From: Streptomyces graminofaciens | GTDB lineage: Bacteria; Actinomycetota; Actinomycetes; Streptomycetales; Streptomycetaceae | Length of the DNA stretch: 64,000 nucleotides | Assembly (NCBI RefSeq): GCF_030294945.1 | Contig: NZ_AP018448.1 | Coordinates: forward strand, 10,884,501 to 10,948,500 | Direction: 5' to 3' | Shown: one piece after another, positions 26,772 to 36,119 of the stretch | Numbering within the stretch: position 1 is the stretch's first letter | How the letters are laid out: each line of letters begins with the position of its first letter | Translations under genes and position numbers: made by a program | Notes under the pieces: model-generated | What the model was told of the DNA's origin: nothing | Databases searched by the model: none | The model's input: only the letters and a program-made list of their open reading frames with translations

Positions 26772-29375
26772 TCATGAGCCGGCGTGGAGGGTCAGTTGGT
26801 GGCGGCCGGATCCGAGCCGGCCGCCTCCGGTGGGGCAACGCCATCCCTCGGGTGCGCTGAACCGTCCGGTCGTGCCAGGCGGGAGCGAGATGTCCACCGT
26901 CAGCGTGTTGCCGCTGATCGCCCAAGCGACGGCTGCCGTGCCGTACGGGGTGACGATCGAGGCGTCCGCCGAGGTGAGGCCGCCTCCGGGGTGGGGACCG
27001 ATGTCCACGGTGCGGTAGCCCGGAGCCGTCGCCCGCAGGCCGACGACGGATTGGTAGAGCCAGGCAGCGACGGCGCCGTAGGCGTAGTGGTTGAACGACA
27101 GCATCGTGCCGGCCTTCTCGGTGTCGATGGTGCCGTCGGGGCGGATGGCGTCCCATCGCTCCCACATGGTGGTGGCGCCGCGTGCGACCTGATAGAGCCA
27201 GCCCGGGCACTCGGTGTTGAGTAGGAGTTGGTACGCCTCGGCCACATGACCGGTGTCGCTGAGGGCGGGCAGCACGAACGGTGTGCCGAGGAAGCCGGTG
27301 GCGATGCGTCCGCCGTTGGCGCGGACCAAGGCGGCGAGGTCCTCGCTCACCGCGGCACGTTCGGCGGTGGGCGCGATGCCGAACTGGAGGGCCAGCGCGC
27401 ATCCGGTCTGGGTGGTCCGGGCGTGGGATGCCCACTTCCGCCATGCGGCTTCGGCGGTGCGCCGGTGCAGGGCCGCATACCGGTCGGCGTCCTCGACATG
27501 GCCCAGTTCCCGGGCCGCGTCGGCGAGCAGGCGGGCGCTGTTGGCGACGAAGACGGTGGCGACATAGGCGGAGTCGGTGGTGGCACGCTCCGGGTGCTCC
27601 GGTGGGGCGGCCGGGTCGAGCCAGTCACCGAGTTGCGCGTTGCCGCTCCAGGTCCCGTCCTTGTCCAGCCGACCGGCGGTGAACTCGACCCACGCGCGCA
27701 TCGCCGCGTAATGCCGACGCAGCAGGCTGCGCCGGCCGTAGGCGTCGAAGAGGGCGGTCGGCACGACGGTGGCGGCGTCGCCCCAGCCCGCGGCGGTGCC
27801 GGCGAACGGCAGCTCGGTCGGCGGCAGGTCGCCGAGGTCCACGTCGGGAATCACCAGGGGGACCGCGCCGTCGGGACGTTGCTCGATGGAGAGGTCGGTG
27901 AGCCAGCTGTCCAGGAAAGTGCGGCTGTCGAAGTTGGTGCAGGCCGTGGGGGCGAAAGCCATGATGTCGCCGGTCCAGCCGAGCCGTTCGTCGCGTTGCG
28001 GGCAGTCCGTGGGGACGGCGAGGAAGTTGCCGCGCTGGGAGCGTACGACGTTGGCGTACAGCGTGTTCACGCGCTCGTCGGAACAGTGGAACTCGCCGAT
28101 CCGGCGCAGGTCGCTGGCCATGACGTCGACTTCGATTGCCTCGATGGTGACGCCGGGGGAGGCGTCGATCTCGGCGTACCGGAAGCCGTGGAAGGTGAAC
28201 TCGGGCTCCAGTTCGGCGGTGCCGCCGGCCAGGGTGTACTGGTCGGTGGCGCGTGCGCCGCGCAGGATGCTGGTCAACAGGCGTCCGTCTTCGTCGAGGA
28301 CTTCGGCGTGCCGGACGGTCACCGTGCTTCCCGCCGGCCCGTCCGCGCGGAATCTGAGCCAGCCGGTGATGTTCTCGCCCGCGTCGAGGGCGATCGTGCC
28401 GTCGGGCAAGGTTCGTCGCTCGGGCCGGATGGTTTGGACGACGCGCACCGGTGGGTGGGCCCGCTGGGCCAGCCCGGTGGGCAAGTGGAGTGCGGCGGCC
28501 TGCTCCCAGCCGCGGTCGTCGAAACCGGGCAGTTGCCAGCCGTCGGGTACGTGGCGGAGGTCGCGCTCGCAGCCGTCGTACAGGTCCGCCGCCAGCAGGT
28601 CGCCGTAGCCGCCCCGCCATCGGTCGTCGGTGGCGACCGTGACGGTGGTGCCGTCGGCCAGGGTGACTTCGAGCTGGGCGAGCAGTGCCGATGTATCGCC
28701 GTAGACGTTGCGGTTCTTGCGCCAGGTGAGATGGCCCCGGTACCAGCCGTCGCCGACCGCGGCGGCAAGGGCGTTGCGACCGGGGACGAGCAGGCCGGTG
28801 ACGTCGTAGGTGGCGTACAGCAGCCGGTTGGGGTAGCTCGTCCAGCCCGGCTCCAGCAGCTCGTCGGAGACGGGGCGGCCGTTGACCGCGGTGCGGTGGA
28901 CGCCCAACGAGGTCACATACAGGCGCGCGGATACCGGCTCCGCCGGAAGGTCGAACTCCCGGCGGAGCAGCGGCACCGGGCCGGGGGAGGTACGGCCCCG
29001 GTCACTGGGGACATGGACGGGGCGGGCCGTCCAATCCATCTCGTCGAGCAGCGCGGCCTCCACCTGGGCGGGTCCGCTCCACTCCGTCCACCCGAGGTCG
29101 GTGCGGACACGGGCGCGCCAGTAGCGGACCTCGCGACTGCGCAGCGGAGGCGCCGGCCACGGGTGATCGGTCACCAGGCCGGACTCGACCTCTCCGCTGG
29201 ACGCAGGGTCGTCGAAGGACCGGTCGGCTGACACCTGGATCTCGTAGGCGTGCTGGAGGACGCCCGGCCGTTCGCTCGCCAGCGACCATGACAGACGGGG
29301 TTCCGGGTACGGGGTGGCCACGAGACCGGAGTCGTCCGAGGTGTGCAGTCCGATGACCGTAGTCGTGGTGTCCAT
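26772..29375 (-). CDS. GH78 family alpha-L-rhamnosidase
   Basis: An 867-residue intracellular enzyme. ATG 29375 (MDTTTTVIGLHTSDDSGLVA) has GAGGAAC upstream; an alternative ATG 29408, overlapping the esterase stop as TGATG, would add 11 residues. Residues 1-130 are an Ig-like domain, about 130-420 carry the Bac_rhamnosid_N and beta-sandwich domains, and from about 425 the (alpha/alpha)6 barrel. TDCPQRDERLGWTGD (456-470) holds the general-acid Glu. It removes terminal L-rhamnose from plant glycosides. It is cotranscribed with the esterase and GH3 genes. A short fragment of a near-identical gene is at 16108-16412. Confidence 0.94.
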   Translation of the reverse strand: MDTTTTVIGLHTSDDSGLVATPYPEPRLSWSLASERPGVLQHAYEIQVSADRSFDDPASSGEVESGLVTDHPWPAPPLRSREVRYWRARVRTDLGWTEWSGPAQVEAALLDEMDWTARPVHVPSDRGRTSPGPVPLLRREFDLPAEPVSARLYVTSLGVHRTAVNGRPVSDELLEPGWTSYPNRLLYATYDVTGLLVPGRNALAAAVGDGWYRGHLTWRKNRNVYGDTSALLAQLEVTLADGTTVTVATDDRWRGGYGDLLAADLYDGCERDLRHVPDGWQLPGFDDRGWEQAAALHLPTGLAQRAHPPVRVVQTIRPERRTLPDGTIALDAGENITGWLRFRADGPAGSTVTVRHAEVLDEDGRLLTSILRGARATDQYTLAGGTAELEPEFTFHGFRYAEIDASPGVTIEAIEVDVMASDLRRIGEFHCSDERVNTLYANVVRSQRGNFLAVPTDCPQRDERLGWTGDIMAFAPTACTNFDSRTFLDSWLTDLSIEQRPDGAVPLVIPDVDLGDLPPTELPFAGTAAGWGDAATVVPTALFDAYGRRSLLRRHYAAMRAWVEFTAGRLDKDGTWSGNAQLGDWLDPAAPPEHPERATTDSAYVATVFVANSARLLADAARELGHVEDADRYAALHRRTAEAAWRKWASHARTTQTGCALALQFGIAPTAERAAVSEDLAALVRANGGRIATGFLGTPFVLPALSDTGHVAEAYQLLLNTECPGWLYQVARGATTMWERWDAIRPDGTIDTEKAGTMLSFNHYAYGAVAAWLYQSVVGLRATAPGYRTVDIGPHPGGGLTSADASIVTPYGTAAVAWAISGNTLTVDISLPPGTTGRFSAPEGWRCPTGGGRLGSGRHQLTLHAGS

Positions 29376-29407
29376 GGTGTGGGGTTCCTCGATGCTGGAC
29401 GTTTTCA

Positions 29408-30181
29408 TCACGTGAGGTGCTCCCGGAAGAATCGCAGGGTGGACTGGTGCAGCGTGGTGCGGTGCGGCACGGATCCCCAGGCGTGGTCCGCGCCCTCGAC
29501 GATCTCGAGGTGCGCGTTGCCGTCGTAGTGGTCCAGGTAGCGGCGCACGTACTCGATGGGGCCGATGTCGTCCTTGTCGCCGTGGAGGATGTGGACCGGG
29601 CCGGCGTAAGCGCTCGAGCGCCCGTAGACGTCGAGACCAGCGATGTCCTCGACGAGCGCAAGGCTCATGCGGTGCCCGTCGGTGTCGACGTAACCCTTCT
29701 CCGCGATCTCCGGAGCGAGCCTGCGGCCCTTGAGGTAGCCGCTGCCGATCTCGAAAGGGGCGACCGCGGCCGGCGACCACAGACACAGCGCGCTGATCCC
29801 CGGTTCCTCGGCGGCGACGATGCCGGCGACCACCCCGCCCATGCTCATCCCGACCAGGCCGATCCGGTCGTGGTCGACGAAGTCGAAGGTCCGGACCGTT
29901 TGGAGCACCGCGCGGGTCTCTGCGATCTCGCCGGTGATCGTGACGTCGAAGAAGTCGCCGTCGCTCTCGCCGTGGCCCGAGAGGTCGAACCGGACGGAGG
30001 CGATGCCATGGGCCTCCAGCAGCCGGGACATGGCGACGAAGTTCGGCAGTTCGAGCCGGTTGGAGGTGAAACCGTGCACGAACAGCACTGTGGGCCAGCG
30101 GGTTCCCGTCAGCCCTTCGGGAATGTGCACCGTGGAGCGCAGCGTCATGCCGGCGTAGCGGAAGTCGTGATGGCGGATCAC
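29408..30181 (-). CDS. Alpha/beta hydrolase, cinnamoyl/feruloyl-esterase-like
   Basis: A 257-residue cytoplasmic hydrolase. GTG 30181 (VIRHHDFRYAGMTLRSTVHI) follows GAAAGGC. HGFTSNR supplies the oxyanion hole, GMSMGG the nucleophilic Ser (about 110), HGDKDDIGP the Asp and GADHAWG the His. The arrangement FDLSGHGESDG with a late EGADH is like bacterial cinnamoyl-ester hydrolases, so removal of a hydroxycinnamoyl group is a good guess, but acetyl or other acyl esters are possible. It is first in the operon with rhamnosidase and GH3, and diverges from a LacI regulator. Confidence 0.85.
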   Translation of the reverse strand: MIRHHDFRYAGMTLRSTVHIPEGLTGTRWPTVLFVHGFTSNRLELPNFVAMSRLLEAHGIASVRFDLSGHGESDGDFFDVTITGEIAETRAVLQTVRTFDFVDHDRIGLVGMSMGGVVAGIVAAEEPGISALCLWSPAAVAPFEIGSGYLKGRRLAPEIAEKGYVDTDGHRMSLALVEDIAGLDVYGRSSAYAGPVHILHGDKDDIGPIEYVRRYLDHYDGNAHLEIVEGADHAWGSVPHRTTLHQSTLRFFREHLT

Positions 30182-30342
30182 GTGGATGCCTTTCGGGATG
30201 TGTCGAGTGCGGGCGTGTGCGGTGGTTGGCGTGCTGCGGCTGCGCCTCACCTCGCTCAGCACCGGCGAACAGGGACGGGGGATTCCTGACGGGGCGGGTC
30301 CGACCAGGAGCGGAAGTACGCGACGTCACTCTCATCGCGCTA

Positions 30343-30362
30343 CTTAAACGTGTAGGTAAGCT
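30343..30362. promoter_or_regulatory. Candidate LacI operator between esterase and lacI genes
   Basis: CTTAAACGTGTAGGTAAG lies in the 243-bp divergent region. Its TTAAACG-GTAGGT core recurs at 41093-41107 before the paralogous lacI, and a palindromic relative is at 31571-31588 before the importer operon. The shared core before paralogous regulators is the evidence; binding is inference. Confidence 0.55.
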
Positions 30363-30424
30363 GATCGGGAAAGTTAACCGCAGTAGTGGGCTTTGGCAAG
30401 AGGCCTGTCAGAGGGAGGCGATGA

Positions 30425-31438
30425 ATGTCCGGAAGATCCGACCGGCAACGTGTGACCAGTGCGGATGTCGCGCGCGAGGCCAAGGTCTCCCGCGCGACAG
30501 TGAGTTACGTCCTCAACGACTCGCCACGCCAGAAGATCCCCGAAGACACCCGGCGGAGGGTGCGGGAAGCGGCCGCCCGGCTCGGCTACGCGCCATCGGC
30601 CGCGGCGCGCTCGCTGCGCAGGGGGCGCTCGGACATCGTGCTCGGCCTGCTGCCCGACTGGCCGATCGAGCACGTTCTCGGGCGACTCGTCCAGCAGCTG
30701 ACCGACGCCTTGGCCCAGCATGAGCTGACCTTTCTTGTGCACTCGGCGGCTCACCCCGCCCGGCCACTGCGCGAAGTGTGGAAAGCCTTGACGCCTGCAG
30801 CGGTTCTTGCGCTGGATGCGTTCCCGGAGGCCGAGGCGGAGGCCGGCCTCATGCGGGCAGCGGGAATCGAGGTCGTCATGGCCGTGCACGGCCCGGTACG
30901 GAGCGGGCATCGGTCTCCGCTCGTGTCGGAGGAACCGATCGGTACGGCGCAGGCCCGCTACCTCGTCCAGGCGCACCGCCGGCTCGGCTATGCCTACCCG
31001 GACGTGGCTGGTCTCGGTGCCCTGGCCGGTCCGCGACTGGACGGGGTACGCGAGGTGTGCGCCGGACTCGGCCTCCCGGATCCGGACGTTCGGACTGTGC
31101 CCGTCGATCCGGACGGTGCCGTCGAGGCGGTGAAGGCGTGGCGCGCCGCCGATCCGCCGGTGTCGGGTATCTGTGCGTACAACGACGCTGTCGCCCTGGC
31201 CGTTCTGGCCGCCGTGCGTTCACTGGGACTGCGGGCGCCGCAGGATCTCGCCGTGATCGGCGTCGACGACATCCCCGGCGCGGCCCTGGCCCAGCCACCG
31301 CTCACCACGATCGTCCGTGACACCGACACCATCGCGCGGGGCCTGGTCTGCCGTATCGTCGACGCCCTCGACGGTGTGCAGGTCTCCGCCGATCCCATCC
31401 AGGAACCGCTTTGGGTTCATGTTCGAGTGTCCGCCTGA
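30425..31438 (+). CDS. LacI-family regulator (paralogue 1 of the glycoside module)
   Basis: A 337-residue regulator. ATG 30425 (MSGRSDRQRVTSADVAREAK) follows GAGGGAGG. The HTH is SADVAREAKVSRATVSYVLN with the hinge ARLGYAPSAAARSLRRGRSD, then a sensor domain ending AVIGVDDIPGAALAQPPLTT. It is strikingly similar along its whole length to the LacI at 40002-41000. It is divergent from the esterase-rhamnosidase-GH3 operon and upstream of the importer/GH1 operon, so it probably controls both. Confidence 0.93.
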   Translation: MSGRSDRQRVTSADVAREAKVSRATVSYVLNDSPRQKIPEDTRRRVREAAARLGYAPSAAARSLRRGRSDIVLGLLPDWPIEHVLGRLVQQLTDALAQHELTFLVHSAAHPARPLREVWKALTPAAVLALDAFPEAEAEAGLMRAAGIEVVMAVHGPVRSGHRSPLVSEEPIGTAQARYLVQAHRRLGYAYPDVAGLGALAGPRLDGVREVCAGLGLPDPDVRTVPVDPDGAVEAVKAWRAADPPVSGICAYNDAVALAVLAAVRSLGLRAPQDLAVIGVDDIPGAALAQPPLTTIVRDTDTIARGLVCRIVDALDGVQVSADPIQEPLWVHVRVSA

Positions 31439-31570
31439 CCGGCGCCGCTGTCGCAGCGGTCCACCTGCCGCCTCCGGACTCCTGCTCGCCCCGCGCCAGG
31501 CCGTCACCGCGATCGTCTTCCGTGAACCCCTTGCGCAACGAAGGCGACACAGTTAATTTACGGGCACTCT

Positions 31571-31588
31571 CGCTTAAAGGTGTAAGCG
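31571..31588. promoter_or_regulatory. Candidate LacI operator before the importer operon
   Basis: CGCTTAAAGGTGTAAGCG is an imperfect palindrome in the 420-bp leader (31439-31860) of the importer operon, which holds no gene. It shares the TTAAA-G-GTA layout with the sites at 30343 and 41091. Confidence 0.55.
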
Positions 31589-31860
31589 CCGACCCGATAC
31601 CCCCGGAGTGACGCGCGCCGGAGGCGACACCTTTGCGTCGACGTCACCTCCAGCAGCTATCGCGCCGGATTCCCACCTCAACCGCGGCGGATCCTCATGG
31701 CTCCGCCCATTCCAAGAGGCCACTCAGTCCCACACCTGCCGCGCGGTCCGTCCACCTCGGTGGCCCCATCGTGTCCCACGTCGTCCGCCCAGTTCTCCCC
31801 GGCCTCACCGTGCTTTCCCCAGCCGCACATCCCACCCCTCCCGACCCAACGGAGATCTCG

Positions 31861-33411
31861 ATGAAGAGACGAACCGCCCTCCAATCCTCCCTCGGCGTGG
31901 TGACAGCGCTCGCGCTCGCCGCCTGCGGCGGCGGAAACACCAGCGGCGGCGCCGGCCCGGTGAACCTGACCATCGCCCTGTCCTCGGCGCCCAACAGCCT
32001 GGACCCCTCCCAGATCGCTGTCGGGCCCTTCCTGAACTACGTGGATCCCGCCTACGCGACGCTGCTGACCCGCAAGGCCGACGGCACCCTGGGTGCCGGG
32101 CTGGCCGACAAGTGGGGCTACGTCGGCAAGGGGAACACCAAGTTCGAGCTCCACCTGCGCAAGGGCGTGAAGTTCGCCGACGGCACGCCGATCACCGCCA
32201 CCGACGTCGTCAACTCGATCAAGTACTTCCAGAAGGGCAGTGGATCCGGCGGCACCTGGTTCCGTCCCCTGACCTTCTCCACGCCGGACACTTCGACCGT
32301 GGTGGTCAGCAGCCCAACGCCGAACCCGGACATGGGGGCGCTGTTCACGCCCGCGCTCCTGGGCGGCGCCATCATCAGCCCGGCGGGGCTGAAGAACCCG
32401 AAGGAGCTGGCCTCCGCGACCTTCGGTGCCGGGCCGTACGTGTACAGCGCCAAGCAGTCGGTCTCCGGTGACCACTACGTCTATGTGCCGAACAAGAACT
32501 TCTACGACAAGTCCGCCATCCATTTCAAGAAGATCACCGTCCGGGTGATGCCGAATGTCAACTCGCAGGCACAGGCCCTGAAGTCCGGGCAGATCGACCT
32601 CATGTACGGCACTCCGGACGTGGCGCCGACGCTCGCTGGCGACAAGTCGATCACGACGCTCAAGAAGCCCACCACCTGGGCGGGTCTGTTCCTCCTGGAC
32701 CGCGAGGGCACCGTCGTCAAGGGGCTGGGCGACGAGCGGGTCCGGCAGGCGCTGAACTTCGCCATCGACCGTGCCGCCATCACGAAGGCGGTCTACGGCG
32801 ACTTCGGCGCACCGCTCTCTCAGCCCGCGATGCCCGGTTACGACGGCTACAGCCCCGCGGCCGAGAAGATGTACCCCTACGACCCGGCCAAGGCCAAGAA
32901 GTTGCTGAAGGAGGCGGGCTACGGGAAGGGACTGACCATCCCGGTGAACTACGGGTCGTTCGACCCCTCGACGACCAAGATGATCCAGGCCGTGCAGGAC
33001 CAGCTCGGCAAGGTGGGTGTGACCCTCAAGCTGAGGGCCGCCGCCAACTTCGGTGGCTGGATCAACGACCTGTTGACGAAGAAGTACGCGGCCACCGTGC
33101 TCTCGCCGGGCTCGGGTGGCGACACCAACTTCTACGCACAGCAGGCGCCGTTCACCAAGACGGGCCTCATGAACCTCTTCGGCGCTACCGACCCGGACTT
33201 CGATGCCGCGTACGCCAAGCTCGCCAAGGCGGACCCGCAGTCCAGTGGCGCCACGGCGAAGGATCTCACCGATGTGATCGTGCGGAAGGCGCTCGCGCTG
33301 CCGGTGTCCGCCACCGACACGATCGCCATGTACAACAGCAAGCTGCGCGGGGTGGAGTTCCCGGAGGGCTCCGCCCAGCTGACCTCGAACACCATGTGGA
33401 CCACCGGCTGA
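31861..33411 (+). CDS. Peptide/oligosaccharide ABC transporter binding lipoprotein (SBP family 5)
   Basis: A 516-residue lipoprotein. ATG 31861 (MKRRTALQSSLGVVTALALA) follows GGAGATCTCG; the lipobox is LAAC (Cys22). The body shows family-5 features: SAPNSLDPSQIAVGPFLNYV, LRKGVKFADGTPITATDVVN (about 100-120) and RVRQALNFAIDRAAITKAVY. The family includes oligopeptide, nickel and several plant-oligosaccharide binding proteins. Here it is encoded with GH1 and glycosidase neighbours and sugar-type LacI regulators, so a glycoside ligand is more likely than a peptide. Confidence 0.93.
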   Translation: MKRRTALQSSLGVVTALALAACGGGNTSGGAGPVNLTIALSSAPNSLDPSQIAVGPFLNYVDPAYATLLTRKADGTLGAGLADKWGYVGKGNTKFELHLRKGVKFADGTPITATDVVNSIKYFQKGSGSGGTWFRPLTFSTPDTSTVVVSSPTPNPDMGALFTPALLGGAIISPAGLKNPKELASATFGAGPYVYSAKQSVSGDHYVYVPNKNFYDKSAIHFKKITVRVMPNVNSQAQALKSGQIDLMYGTPDVAPTLAGDKSITTLKKPTTWAGLFLLDREGTVVKGLGDERVRQALNFAIDRAAITKAVYGDFGAPLSQPAMPGYDGYSPAAEKMYPYDPAKAKKLLKEAGYGKGLTIPVNYGSFDPSTTKMIQAVQDQLGKVGVTLKLRAAANFGGWINDLLTKKYAATVLSPGSGGDTNFYAQQAPFTKTGLMNLFGATDPDFDAAYAKLAKADPQSSGATAKDLTDVIVRKALALPVSATDTIAMYNSKLRGVEFPEGSAQLTSNTMWTTG

Positions 33412-33420
33412 CGAGGACCG

Positions 33421-34362
33421 ATGTTTCCCATCATTTTTCGCAGGCTGGCACTGTCCATACCGCTTCTGGTGGCCGTCTCGGCGATCACCTCGCTTCTGGA
33501 GTCGTTCGTGCCGGGTGACCCGGCACGAACGATCCTGGGTATCAACGCGACGAAGGAGCAGTACGACGCGCTGAGAGCCTCGCTCCATCTCGACAAGCCG
33601 TTCGTGGAGCAGTACTGGCTGTACCTGCGCGACATCCTGCACGGCGACTTCGGCAACTCGCTGTTCAGCGGTGAATCCGTGCTGGGGGTGATCGAGCAAC
33701 GCCTGCCGGTCACGCTGATACTGGTGATCGGGGCCACCGCGCTGTCGACCCTGGTCGGCGTCCTGCTCGGCGTGTACAGCGCGACGCGCGGCCGGTTCAG
33801 CCGCCGGGTGTTCGACGTGGTGTCCCTGTTGGGCAGCGCCCTGCCCAACTTCTGGCTCGCGCTGATGCTCGTATCCCTGTTCGCCGTCAAGTTCCCGATC
33901 TTCCCGGCCACCGGGTACACCCCGTTCGCCGAGTCACCGGGGCAATGGGCGGCCGGCCTCGTGCTGCCCGTGATCTCTCTCTCGATCGGGGGTGTCGCCC
34001 TGATCTCCAAGATCACCCGCGACGCGATGCTGTCCACCCTGAACCTCGACTACATCAGGACGCTGCGGGCCTCCGGCGTCCGGCCCGCATCCATCGTCTG
34101 GAAGCACGCCCTGCGCAGTTGCGGGCTGCCGGTGGCGACCGCGGTCGGCCTCACGATGATCGCGTACATCCCCGGCACGATCCTCGTCGAGAACATCTTC
34201 ACCCTGCCGGGGCTCGGGACGACGGTTGTCGACGCGACCAACCAGCACGATCTGCCGATCGTGCAGGGCCTCACCATCACCTTCACGGTCATGGTGATCG
34301 TGATCAACCTTCTCGTCGACGTTCTCTACAGCCTCCTGAACCCGAAGGTGCGTGTGGCATGA
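33421..34362 (+). CDS. ABC transporter permease (DppB-like)
   Basis: A 313-residue permease starting 9 bp after the binding-protein stop. It has six membrane segments, the N-terminal FVPGDPARTILGINATKEQY typical of DppB/OppB, and a cytoplasmic loop LNLDYIRTLRASGVRPASIV that contacts the ATPase. Its last codons overlap the next gene by ATGA. It forms the channel together with the permease half of the next protein. Confidence 0.93.
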   Translation: MFPIIFRRLALSIPLLVAVSAITSLLESFVPGDPARTILGINATKEQYDALRASLHLDKPFVEQYWLYLRDILHGDFGNSLFSGESVLGVIEQRLPVTLILVIGATALSTLVGVLLGVYSATRGRFSRRVFDVVSLLGSALPNFWLALMLVSLFAVKFPIFPATGYTPFAESPGQWAAGLVLPVISLSIGGVALISKITRDAMLSTLNLDYIRTLRASGVRPASIVWKHALRSCGLPVATAVGLTMIAYIPGTILVENIFTLPGLGTTVVDATNQHDLPIVQGLTITFTVMVIVINLLVDVLYSLLNPKVRVA

Positions 34363-36119
34363 CCGCTACAGCTCCGCCCGTGAGCGTGCCATCACGGAAG
34401 TGGACCAACCCCTTCGCCGGGATCTGGCGCCGTCCTCTCACCGCGGCAGCGCTCGCCGTGGTCCTGGCAGTCACCGTCGCCGTGATCCTCGCCCCCCTTC
34501 TGGCACCGCACCCCCCGCTGGCGCAGGACCTGCTCCACGCGCGGGGCGGTCCGTCGGCCAGCCACCCGCTGGGCACCGACGAGCTCGGCCGCGACGTGCT
34601 GAGCCGGTTGCTCTACGGCGGGCGGCCCGCCCTGCTGGGGGTGGGTGTGGCGGTGAGCGTCTACGTCGTCCTGGGCATGTCACTCGGCATTCTCGCCGGC
34701 TATCTGCGGGGCTGGACCGACCGGGTCATCGTGGCTGCGATGGACGTCATGCTCTCGGTCCCCGCGGTCATCCTCATGCTCGCCGTCCTGGCGATCTTCA
34801 GCCAGAGCAACATCGCCGCCATGCTCACGCTCGGCGTCCTCTCCTCCGCGGGCCTCGCACGGATCATCCGAAGCTCGTGCATCGCACTGCGGGAGGAACT
34901 GTTCGTGGACGCCGCCAGAGTGTCCGGGCTCAGCCCGGCGCGGATCATGGCACGACATATCCTCCCCGGCCTGGTGGGGCTGTTGCTCGTCCAGATGTGC
35001 CTCTTCTCGGGCATCGCGCTCATGGTGCAGACCGGCCTCGGCTTCCTCGGCCTGGCCACCCCGCCGCCCGCCCCCAGCTGGGGCGGCATGGTCGGAGAGG
35101 CCTCGCAGGTCATCGAGCAGAACCCCTACCTGCTGCTCATCTCCGGAGGCCTGATCGGCCTCATGTCCGTCGCCTTCGGGCTGCTCGGCGACGGGCTGCG
35201 CGACCTCACTCAGGACCGGAGAGCAGGTACCGGCAGCCGGTCGCAGCGGCCGGTCCCCGTGGTGGTCGCCAAGAACACCGCCGAAGCGTCGGACACACCC
35301 CCGGACGCGGGTGTGCTCGCCGTGCGCGACTACTCGATCGCCTTCGCCACCCCCCAGGGCCCGCGCACCGTCGTCGACTCCGCCAGCTTCACGGTGAACA
35401 CCGGCGAGATCTTCGGTCTCGTGGGCGAGTCCGGCAGCGGCAAGACGGTGACGGGCCTGTCCCTGCTCGGACTGCTCGCTCCCAACGGGACGGTGACGGG
35501 TGGCTCGGCCTGGCTGGCCGGCAGACGGATCAGCGGCCTGCCGGAGCGGGAGCTGCAGCGCATCCGCGGCAGCGAGATCGCCCTGGTGTCACAGGAACCC
35601 ATGGTGGCACTCGACCCCTACTTCACCATCGGCTCCCAGCTGGGCGAGGTCATCCGCCGCACCGGCACCGTGTCGGGCGGGAAGCAGGCCGTCAGGCAAC
35701 GGGTCCGCGAGCTGCTGACCAGCGTCCACATGTGCGATCCGGACGACGTCGCTCGCCGGCACCCGCACGAGCTGTCCGGCGGCATGCTCCAGCGCGTGGC
35801 CATCGCCATGGCGCTGTCCGGGTCACCGAAGGTGCTGATCGCCGACGAACCCACCACGGCACTGGACGTCACGGTACAGGCCGGCATCCTCGATCTGCTC
35901 CGGTCACTGCGCGACGAGCGTGGCATGGCGATCATCCTGATCACGCACGACTTGGGAGTGGTGGCCGACATCTGCGACCGGGCGACCGTGATGGAGAAGG
36001 GCCGGATCGTGGAAGAAGGGCCGGTCGAGAACATCTTCTACCGGCCCCAGCACCCGTACACGAAGAAGCTCATCGACAGCACCCCCAGCATCGCGACAAC
36101 CGAGGGCAGGATCGCGTGA
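34359..36119 (+). CDS. Fused ABC permease-ATPase (DppC-DppD fusion)
   Basis: A 586-residue fusion. Residues 1 to about 285 are a DppC-like permease (HPLGTDELGRDVLSRLLYGG, VDAARVSGLSPARIMARHIL, GFLGLATPPPAPSWGGMVGE). A Thr/Pro/Ala-rich linker (about 286-318) leads to a DppD-like ATPase with Walker A GESGSGKT near 355, Q-loop VSQEPMVALDP, signature LSGGM near 472, Walker B VLIADEP near 494 and the HPYTKKLI tail of oligopeptide-type ATPases. ATG 34359 overlaps the previous stop as ATGA. There is no stop or start between the halves, so they are made as one chain. Such fusions are uncommon but known in actinobacteria. Confidence 0.94.
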   Translation: MTATAPPVSVPSRKWTNPFAGIWRRPLTAAALAVVLAVTVAVILAPLLAPHPPLAQDLLHARGGPSASHPLGTDELGRDVLSRLLYGGRPALLGVGVAVSVYVVLGMSLGILAGYLRGWTDRVIVAAMDVMLSVPAVILMLAVLAIFSQSNIAAMLTLGVLSSAGLARIIRSSCIALREELFVDAARVSGLSPARIMARHILPGLVGLLLVQMCLFSGIALMVQTGLGFLGLATPPPAPSWGGMVGEASQVIEQNPYLLLISGGLIGLMSVAFGLLGDGLRDLTQDRRAGTGSRSQRPVPVVVAKNTAEASDTPPDAGVLAVRDYSIAFATPQGPRTVVDSASFTVNTGEIFGLVGESGSGKTVTGLSLLGLLAPNGTVTGGSAWLAGRRISGLPERELQRIRGSEIALVSQEPMVALDPYFTIGSQLGEVIRRTGTVSGGKQAVRQRVRELLTSVHMCDPDDVARRHPHELSGGMLQRVAIAMALSGSPKVLIADEPTTALDVTVQAGILDLLRSLRDERGMAIILITHDLGVVADICDRATVMEKGRIVEEGPVENIFYRPQHPYTKKLIDSTPSIATTEGRIA

